Shown here: positions 55,665-64,000 of the stretch, piece by piece
Position numbering within the stretch: position 1 is the first letter of the stretch
Layout of the letters: each line of letters begins with the position of its first letter
Notes under the pieces: model-generated
Told to the model about the DNA's origin: nothing
Databases searched by the model: none
What the model saw: the letters and a program-made list of their open reading frames with translations, nothing else
Program-made: the position numbers and the translations under genes
From: Nemertoderma westbladi
Lineage: Eukaryota; Xenacoelomorpha; Nemertodermatida; Nemertodermatidae
Assembly: GCA_032718475.1 (NCBI GenBank)
Contig: JAUCBJ010001856.1
Coordinates: forward strand, 47,372-111,371
Direction: 5' to 3'
DNA: 64,000 nucleotides

Positions 55665-56340
55665 GTAATACAGAGTTTCCGGTATTACGGGTGCAGGTTG
55701 GGTTGAGGCTTCCTAGCTGGGATCTTTGAGGGAAAATAACTGTAGTTTGTTATATATTTTGGTACAGTGCACCTACATCGTAACAACTATTGGTTCATCA
55801 TCCTGGAAAGGATATAAGCAACACTGAGGAAAACACTAAAACATAGGGTCACCCTATTGGTTGTATGGACACTAATACATTGCAATAACGGGATTACATA
55901 CATAGGGCCTCCCGATACATCTTACGTACACTGGTCAAGCATTAGCCACAATACAATTACTGTATAGTATGGTAGATTGCGCAACCACGTGAATTAATGT
56001 TACGGTTTGGCCGCAGGGCCTTAATGTTTGTTAACCTGAACTTTGTAAGTGAAACATGGGGTGATAATTAATACCACAATACGGCTATCGACTATTAAAG
56101 CGATATTTTGGTTTTTTGGGTGTCCGAAGTGCATTTACTGTAGGGATAAATCCCTTAACAATAATTATATATTATATTTTATATGTTAAATTTAGCTACC
56201 GGTATTGTATTTATATTGAAACATGTGGGAAGTTGCTAACAAATATATATTGGAGTTATATATACCGGTACAACAATTAACAATTGAATAACTTAATGAT
56301 TATATGGATTTGTTTGGTATCTTAATATTTATTCAACCAC
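55665..56340. other. gene-free stretch
   Basis: No gene or element was recognised. Confidence 0.4.
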
Positions 56341-56344
56341 TTCA

Positions 56345-56735
56345 TCATCAATATCACCATCACTAAACCTTAAGTGCAATTAGTAGAACAAAGTCAACCA
56401 CAATTATGAACAAGAATGGCGCAAGTGTGTCTCCTTGGAGGACGCCCCATAACATTTCGAATGGTTCTGTGTCACCGTCAACAGTAGTAGCAATAGCAGA
56501 AATAGTACAAATGTCTTCGAACCATCTTACTAATCTGATTGCTGCAATAATTCCACCAGGAATCCCATATAATGAAAGTATGCTGAACATACGTGAGCGA
56601 GAGAATGAATCAAAGGGCTTGACGAAGTCAACAAAGCGAACAGCCAGATGTATGTCTTTCTTTTTTGACAACTCTTCAATTATCCTTCTAAGTGAAAAAA
56701 TGGGCTCACATGGCCCCACGACCTTTATACGGAAC
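56345..56735 (-). mobile_element. RTE-like LINE palm fragment, inverted
   Basis: On the minus strand it encodes I-I-E-E-L-S-K-K-K-D, V-D-F-V-K-P-F-D-S-F and G-V-L-Q-G-D-T-L-A-P. A small insertion near 56490-56520 adds TAGTAGCAATAGCAGAAATA. Together with the plus-strand 3' end at 57264-57470 it may be one insertion with a 5' inversion. Confidence 0.8.
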
Positions 56736-56755
56736 CTAAATCATCTCCAGCTACA

Positions 56756-57195
56756 CTGACAACTGATTGAACATCTCCAGCTACTCTCACTACCGGTTGA
56801 ACATATCCAGTTATACTCACTACCAGTTGAACATCTTCAGTTACACTCAGTACTAGTTGAACATCTTCAGCTACACTCACTACCGGTTAAACATCTCCAG
56901 CTACACTCACTACCGGTTGAACATCTCCAGTTACTCTCACTACCAGTTGAACATCTTCAGTTACACTCAGTACTGGTTGAACATCGTCAGCTACACTCAC
57001 TACCGGTTAAACATCTCCAGCTACTCTCACTACCGGTTGAACATCTTCAGTTGCTCTCACTACCAGTTAATAATCTCCAGTTACACTCAGTACTTGTTAA
57101 ACATCTTTAGCTGCACTCACTACTGGTTGAACATCTTTAGCTACAGCTACACTCACTACTGGTTGAACATCTACAGCTACACTCACCTAGAGGAT
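56756..57195. repeat. 30-bp minisatellite between two LINE halves
   Basis: About 14 copies of TTGAACATCTCCAGCTACAC followed by TCACTACCGG are present, with variants such as AGTTACTCTCACTACCAG. Because 30 is a multiple of 3 it stays open as a repetitive frame, but no start context or homology supports a protein. Confidence 0.92.
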
Positions 57196-57263
57196 ATCTA
57201 CAGTTCTATAAAGTAACTTGTAAATGGACCAGTAGACATGTAAATAATCTTGTATTCAAGTAC

Positions 57264-57470
57264 GCAGTCTCATGGAGTGAATAAGCATAGTGGACAGCCC
57301 AAGACTTTCTTGAGGCGCATCTCAAAGGACACTGGCCTTGAAGATGCGGATGATCTAGCAAATGTCATGGGTGATAGGGATTTGTGGCGTTGCAATTTCG
57401 TGGACATACCGGCACAGCCTTCTTAAAATGCATCTGCAATGAAGCGTGCCGATCCTAGTAGTAGTAGTGT
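57264..57470 (+). mobile_element. RTE-like LINE 3' end
   Basis: It contains CTCATGGAGTGAATAAGCAT, GGACACTGGCCTTGAAGATG, a diverged hairpin and a (TAG)n tail. Confidence 0.85.
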
Positions 57471-58455
57471 AAATGGACCCCCCTCCCCAGATTTTCGCCA
57501 AAGGTTATAATAAGCATTACAAATTTTCAGCTATTTAAAAATACTGTTAGGTGTTGAGTAGGCAACCTATTCATTTAATACTAATACCGTAGACCTACTT
57601 CAAAACTCACTCCATTAATTAATTCAAGGCCAATTATCCTATCATATTGTGGCAAACGGGCATTTTGGGGGTTTTATCAAAACGAATAATTAAAAGTCCC
57701 TCTGACATTTAACTAATAAGAAACCCCCTAATATCTAATTTAAGGGGTTTTATCAGAAATTAAATCCCATATTGCAGGTGCTTAAACAGAGTTTTTTCCT
57801 ACTTAGGGGGTTTTAACAGATCAAGCGATATTTAGACGGGATCTTATTTTGCGTTTTTCTCCGTTATTAACGCTGTTTTAACTTCTGGGGTTTTGTCAGA
57901 AGGTGGATATCAATCTAAGGTACCACAATCACCAAAAACCTGAAAATGGCCAAAAATCGACTTAAGGGGTTTTACCAGATTACCCACGATATATAGTAGG
58001 CATTTTGGTTAACTTTCAATATACACTGGCTGACTGGTTAAGAGACGAGATTCACTAACATTCACCATGAACTTGAATCCTAATATCGAAAAAACCCATT
58101 TTTGAGCAAAAAACTTTGAAGCGGCATTAAATCAAAAATGCAGAATGGCATTAATCATTTATTAAAAACAATACAGCCTTTCTGCCTTTGCTGCAATATT
58201 TTAGTAATCTTTCTTGTTAATAGTTTATTAATAGTTAAAGTTAATTATATTAATTATAATTAATATTATTAAATAATGATACTGTGCTTATTAGTCTATT
58301 ACATTTAAAATATTTATTGTTTGTTTGTTACGCTAAAGGGAAGGCAGGAAGAGGTACAGTACCTCTGTACAGTACTGTTGCTGCCGGGCGAAACACTTTA
58401 ACATTCCCCAAATTGCCCTGATTGTCACTGATACAGTGGAGTTTATTATACCCAG
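57471..58455. other. gene-free stretch with degenerate AAGGGGTTTTA repeats
   Basis: GGGGTTTTATCAGA-like words recur about every 60-80 bp between 57665 and 57985. The rest is AT-rich without features. Confidence 0.45.
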
Positions 58456-58459
58456 ACAA

Positions 58460-59000
58460 TGAAGGAAGATGGGAAGGTGGGTGGGAAGGTGGGAATCAAA
58501 CGATGTTTTTACCTTCCAATTGAAGGAAAAGAGCAGGTTACAGCGGCGGCAATTTCTAACCAAAACAATAAACGATGTTGTTGAAAATTTTCACCCACCG
58601 CCGAAAAATACAAGTTTCAGAATTCTTATGCAATTTTTACACATTCCATTGAATTCCGAACCCTCACAAATCCGTATAACGCAAGAAACCCCATACTTCC
58701 GAAAAATACAAGTTTGAGATGTATAGTTGGTAGGACAATAACAATAAAATGTAAGATAGGACTATGAGTTGTCACAATCAATTGAACTATTGAATGAATT
58801 TTCAAAATTTCTTGCTGGCACCAAATTCTGCACACGGCACCGAAAAATACAACGTTGATGATATGCCTATGGTGCAATTCATATATATTCCAACGAGACT
58901 AGAACGCCTAAAACACCTATTGCGGAAAAAACAGCTTCAAATAATCAATTTAAAAAATTGAAATATTGCAAAATTTGGGGCTGGCACCAAAATTTGGCAC
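58460..59000. repeat. foldback core copy and diverged GGCACC-CCGAAAAATACAAG repeats
   Basis: The core GAGCAGGTTACAGCGGC followed by AACCAAAACAATAAACGA lies at 58531-58574, preceded by GGGAAGGTGG tandem text. From 58595 the words CCGAAAAATACAA and CTGGCACCAAA recur, diverged from the 149-bp repeat at 55 kb. Element ends could not be fixed. Confidence 0.55.
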
Positions 59001-59111
59001 CCGCCGCTAAAAACAAGATTAAAATTTCTAGCTTATTTTATAGGAATCCCTTTTAGTTAGTTTCAGTTAGTCTTTTAGTTAGTAGCATTAGTTTCAGAGA
59101 GGGGGGGGTGT

Positions 59112-62100
59112 TACTAGGATCGACATGCTGCATTGCAGCTGCATTTTTAAGAATGCTGTGCCGGCTTATCGACATAATTGCACCGCCACAACTCCATATC
59201 ACCCATGACATCCGCATCTAGATCATCCGCATCTTCAAGGCCAGTGTCCTTTAAGATGCGTCTCAAGAAAGTCATGGGCTGTCCACCATGCTTATTCACT
59301 CCATGAGGCTGCCAAAGTACAAGATTATGCACTGGCTGGTCCTCACGGCGAAAGCAATGTCCTGCAAAGCGGAGGCGATTTTGTTCTAGTGTCAAGCTTG
59401 GGGGAACCAATGAGACACCTCCAATGTTATATAGTGTCTGGTTGGAGATGTGTGCATTGTACTTGACACAATGAACCCGGCGTAGCATTCTTGTGAATGT
59501 GCCATCCAGAGATTTGGTGTACTCAGCAGTTAGAGCCCAGCATGGACTCCCGTAGAGGAGTACTGGAACTACTGCCGCTCTAAATAATCGGACCTTAAGT
59601 GTCCGATTAATTCTCGGTGACTTCCAAATCCTGGAAAGCCTATTCAAGGCTGCCCATGCCTTTCCCTTACGTATTCGAAGGTCCTCACCTGACTTCCGGA
59701 TCCATGATCCCAGGTAACAGAAGTCATCCACATGCTCAAGCATACCATCTTTTGAGCTTATGCTCATCCGATCAGAGACTTGCTGAGGACTTTCAAAGTT
59801 AACTGTCTAAATTTTGGTCTTTCTTGAGTTAATAAAAAGACCAACACTAGAAGCAGCATGTTCTAATGAGCTGAGTAGCCGTTGGGCTCCCTCTAGTGAT
59901 TCTGAGAGTACTCCTAAGTCATCAGCAAAGTCTAGATCAGTTAGGTACTTGGCAGGATTTCCTCGACTTCTGGAGCCAGTAGGTGGAGTTATCATCACCC
60001 CATCATCATTATGATGATCTAAGGACATGCGTAGAACATAGTCAACAACAATTATGAACAAGAATGGTGCAAGTGTGTCTCCCTGGAGAACGCCCCATAA
60101 CACTTCAAATGGTTCTGTGTCACCGTCAACAGTAGACACAAATGTTGTCGAACCATCGTATACTGATCTGATTGCTGCAATAATTTCATCAGGAATCCCA
60201 TATAATGAAAGTATGCTGAACATACGTGAGCGAGAACTGAATCAAAGGCCTTGAAGAAGTCAACAAAGATAACAGCCAGATGCCTGTCTTTCTTTTTTGA
60301 TAACTCTTCAATTATCCTTCTACGTGCCAAAATGGGCTCCATGGTCCCACGACCTTTACGGAACCCATTCTGATTTCCACGGAGCAGTCTCTCAATGGGA
60401 TCCCTGATGCGATTTAATAGAATTCTATTGTATAGCTTTGCAGCAATCGAGATCAATCGAGATCGATCAATCGAGATTAATCGAGACTCAGACACTTTTA
60501 CTTCTATAAAGTTATCAGGCAATACCCTGTCATTATTGAGGAGCTTTTCAAAGTGGACCTTCCAACCATTGAGGCGATCGGCTGGTGATTCAGCATTAAC
60601 CTTGGTGGTTGGTTGGCTTTTTCGACCAGCAAGCAAGTTGATCGATCTCCATGCCTGGGATGATTGCATGCTGTCGTCAGCATCATTGATGGCATCAACC
60701 TGTTGGTTTATTAGCTCCTGTAAATTAACAGAGTACTGCCTGTTCAGGGACCTAGATGCAGCCTTAACTGCATTCTTGGCCGCTGTAGTCTGTTTGAGTC
60801 GGGACTCTTTCTGCGCCTTGTAAAGGTCATTTCGGCACTTCTGAATTTTATTGTCTGTTTCCTGTTTCGAGGGTATACAGGAACTGTTTCTGCAGCTGCT
60901 AACTTAACTGCCTCTGTGAAGGCAGTATAGCCCTCACAGTGATCTGCCGCCTCAGAGGCAAGAACCTCATACCTGTTGCTCAGCTGTAGTGTGAAGCTGG
61001 ATCTCACACTTGGCTGTTGCAACAGAGAGGACCAGTCAAGGCAGATTTCGTTGTTCTGCTAGCACGCAGACTAAGTCTTACCTTGGCCACAATAAGGCAG
61101 TGATCACTGGAGAAGGGTCGTAGTGTAAATGCATTACAGTCGTGTATAGAGCTCCTGTATTTCCTACGAAACAGGATATGGTCTATCTGGGACTTGTGAC
61201 CACTGGGTCCACTATGAGTCCATAGCTTTCCATAGTTCGCTTCTTGAACTGGGTTCCAGCCGAAAACAATCCATTTCCAGAGATAAAATCCTGAAGATGG
61301 ACGGAATTTCGGTTAACACTATTGCTATAGACCCAGGGCGATGTAGGTGATTGATGCAGACTTGCGTTAAAGTCTCCATCAGTAGCTGCTTGTAGATTCT
61401 GGTAGAAATTTTCCACCTCCTCTACAGGGGCAACACTAGTTGGAGAGTTGAGAGTAGCACACAATCAGAACCACCTTAGGAAACTTCTTAGCCAGTCTTC
61501 CAGAACATGAGAAGTGGCAACGGATGATGCGGTTAGAGATTTGGTCTATTTTGTCCAATGCTGCATGTGCAGTTGGATTCATCAATAGACCAATTCCACC
61601 ATTGCCACTATCATCTGCTGAAGCGAGGGCGAGTCGCCAACCGCCCCCCATGTCCTTAATCAGAACCTCATCAGTCTGTCCAGTCTGCATTCGGTGCTCT
61701 TGAACACCCACTGCACTAAGAGAAAGCTTATCTGCCAAGGCAGTCAGCTCACCTTGTCGCATTGGAGACCCGAGTGTTAGGGTGTTTACTGAGGCTAGTC
61801 TAGTGACTTGCCTCAGATTCACCAATGGCTTTGTTGGTCGGGGTGGAACATGAGAGTAGCTTCCAACTCCAGAATCCCTCTCCCCCTCACAATAATCTGG
61901 CCTCCCTGGTGACCCAGGGTTTGGGCCAGAAAGGTCATCAGGAAAGGGACTCAAAGAATCGTTTGCCGCTCTCTCTCCATTAGGGGGTGAGACAGGCAGC
62001 CGGTCAGGAGATAACTGACGCCTGTGAGGCCGATTGTGTCCAGTCATTCCACTGGCCTCTAGTGGCTGGACCTCCGCATTACTAATGCAATCCATAGTGG

Positions 62101-62580
62101 GGGTTGGGGGGTGCTTTTTTGCCGAGTCAGCTCTCGGGGCAAATACCACACCCTGGTTTGCCATTCCACAGGGTGGGTGTCGCAGTGGAGTCAGATATGA
62201 GGCCCATCACCCATATCTACTCTGCCGCACATGACCCACCATTGGCTGTGCAGCTCATCTGCTGGGTCATGCCCTGTACCCCTGCTGCCATAGGTGCAGG
62301 TCGCAGTGAAGTGCACTCAGAGTGGACATGAGAACACTCTATGTACTCCTGACCAGCCATTGGTAATCACCATCTGCCTGGCCAGGCCATATACCCCTGC
62401 AGCCAAGTATATGGGTCCTTAATCCAGGACCAAGGGCGTCCTTATCCCAGAACGAAGGGGGTCCTAGTTACAGGACCAGATTTGCCCTAGTGGGTAGCCC
62501 TTAGGGTCTATGCAGCTACAGGTGGCACCTCCTTTATGCTGCATGGAGGTGGCAAGTTTTCTTGATCAATGACCTAGAAT
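59112..62580 (-). mobile_element. near-full-length RTE-like LINE, inactivated
   Basis: Read on the minus strand it holds a 5' UTR (62580-62165), an ATG at 62164, about 3.0 kb of coding sequence in at least six broken frames, and the 3' hairpin end at 59112. Motifs in order are a proline/serine-rich N-terminal region, an EEP endonuclease (A-S-V-N-T-L, V-G-V-Q-E-H-R, G-D-F-N-A near 61375), a linker (N-L-L-A-G-R-K-S-Q) and RT fingers. Next come palm (D-F-F-K-A-F-D-S, D-F-A-D-D), thumb, and a C-terminal domain with R-L-R-F-A-G-H-C-F-R-R. A nonsense change near 59807 and a short TCGAGAT duplication near 60450 are visible. One ORF of about 1,000 codons fits the RTE clade. It is the best reference for the other fragments here. 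Confidence 0.88.
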
Positions 62581-62699
62581 GGGGGGTGTTATATTGACTG
62601 ACATGGGCAGAAACTCCAGTACTCATTTAGCTACCATTTAAGGATGCAAGGCAGAGATGCCTCGCTAAACCCTTCAAACTGTCAAAGCATTCGTGACGA

Positions 62700-62800
62700 A
62701 ACGAAAACTACCTTGGCCCCCATCATGCCGGGGTTGAACCCACAACCTCCGTGAGATGTGAATTCAATATAACCACTACACCAAGGTGGGCTCTGAACCA
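62700..62800 (-). mobile_element. tRNA-derived SINE fragment
   Basis: On the minus strand the text CCTTGGTGTAGTGGTTA (A-box) and GTGGGTTCAACCCCGG (B-box) forms a tRNA-like head. The anticodon region is irregular and a non-tRNA tail continues into GCATGATGGGGGCCAAGGTA. I read it as a SINE or tRNA pseudogene. Confidence 0.65.
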
Positions 62801-62804
62801 AGGT

Positions 62805-64000
62805 GGAACAAAGTGTCAGATACCGTCAGATCAGATCAGATCAGATCAGATAAGGACAGACGTTTTAGCCATCCTAATCTAATCGTAATTTTCAGGAGTT
62901 GGCAGGTAGACTATTCACATCCAGCTATTAGACCCATCTCTTGGGGTGTTAGATGTCTGATTCATAGGACTGTCCTGCTGTCTGCTAGTCTGACTACTGC
63001 TGTACTGTCTGACTGTGAGTACTGTGACACCTACTGCAGTACTGACCTAAACCAGTACAGCAGTACTGCAGTAAACCTGTAAACAGCAGAACACTGTCCT
63101 GCTGTCAGGTCACAGACTGTGTACAGTGTACCAAGAACTGCAGTAACAGAGTAAGGCCATACCGACTGACCGGTGTACAGTCTGACAGTGTCGTAGAGTC
63201 TGCGGATCTATGATCTAGGCCTATCCACTATCACTAAACTGCAGTAAGCTGGTAAGACAGTAAGAAGAGAAACCGTTATTAGGTGTACGGTAACGCGCTA
63301 CGCGAGATCTGGAGATCAGGCAGTCAGGTGTTGTAAGAAGGCCATTCTTATAAACTGAACAACAATGAATAACGATTTTTCCAAATGGTTAGTCATGTTC
63401 GTTAGGTTTATAGCTGTATAGTACAGTAGTAGGCCACCTGCGGCATGCAGAATCGGCCCGATTGGGCTACATAATTATAGCCTGATTGGGCTATTTTACC
63501 CTACCAGCCTACTGTCAGTCAGTCAGTGAAAACTCACCCCTGCATTTATCAATTTTCATTTTGGGCAAATCCATCCCCGGATAAATTTCCCCAGTGTATT
63601 CTCTTCTCACTCCCGACTCCCGGTGTATTTTTTGGGTACCCTACCTAATGAATTCTAATACTGTAATAGGAGGGGGGGGGGGGGGGGGGGGGATACAATA
63701 GGGAATTTTTAGGGGGGTGGGAATTGTGCTACACCGGTCTGCCGGTACCGTAATTCGGGGTGACTTGATACAGCAAGTTATACTTTTTTTCTTTAACGGA
63801 TTGTGGGTGATTGCGTGATGTTATGATAAAAATTGAAATATTAGAAGATGTCTGAATAAATTGTCTATCAAATAGTAAAATAAATTTTGTCATTGCTTCG
63901 CATTTGTGATAACTAGACAGCTAGAGCGTAGAGCCGAAAATGAATTTTTCAAAAATTCACTTTTTTTAATGTCAAAATATAGGTCGAATTTTTGACACTT
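62805..64000. other. window end: microsatellites and poly-G, no gene
   Basis: A (CAGAT)n run lies at about 62824-62850. CTGTACTGCAGTACTG low-complexity text fills 62980-63230. A 21-base G run lies at 63672-63692. No gene was recognised. Confidence 0.5.

Noticed and set aside
56857-57216. 119-codon ORF with S-Y-T-H-Y-R-L-N-I repeats
   Set aside because: It is a translated 30-bp minisatellite with no homology or gene context.
62735-62800. Functional tRNA gene on the minus strand
   Set aside because: The cloverleaf is imperfect and the flanks look like a SINE remnant.

Overview
The window is eukaryotic, from an animal. One gene has a split signal peptide, GT-AG introns and TATA/Inr signals. 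Around it is AT-rich DNA packed with non-LTR retrotransposons, tRNA-derived SINEs, inverted-repeat elements and minisatellites. A ShKT-repeat secreted protein, RTE- and CR1-like LINEs and abundant foldback elements fit an invertebrate, probably marine. I cannot fix the phylum from sequence alone.

Layout. 1-16.0 kb (+ strand): an eight-exon gene for a secreted protein of about 329 residues with seven tandem six-cysteine ShKT-like domains, one per exon, all joined by phase-1 introns. Intron 1 carries a decayed RTE LINE and intron 6 a 7 x 71 bp minisatellite. Intron 7 is a 10.4 kb satellite of about 188 units of 55 bp; each unit copies the 3' end of exon 7 plus its 5' splice site. 16-30 kb: no host gene seen; LINE pieces, a 2.1 kb TIR candidate, a 1.35 kb foldback element, minisatellites and long poly-C tracts. 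30.4-33.7 kb (- strand): two intronless genes, a multipass-membrane alpha/beta hydrolase (526-527 aa) and a DUF4291-family protein (219 aa). 33.7-46.9 kb: nested inverted-repeat transposons with 8-bp target duplications. The largest is 8,059 bp with arms of inverted 32-bp tandem repeats, and it sits inside the arm of another foldback element. 47-64 kb: a tRNA-derived SINE, CR1- and RTE-like LINE remnants, a 1.9 kb TIR element, minisatellites, one near-full-length but broken RTE-like LINE (59.1-62.6 kb, - strand) and a second tRNA-like SINE.

Only three host genes are supported. The rest is repeat biology with two notable parts. One is the half-exon satellite that puts close to 190 decoy 5' splice sites in one intron. 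The other is a family of foldback elements whose members share terminal motifs, an internal core and 8-bp target duplications, but whose arms carry unrelated tandem repeats.
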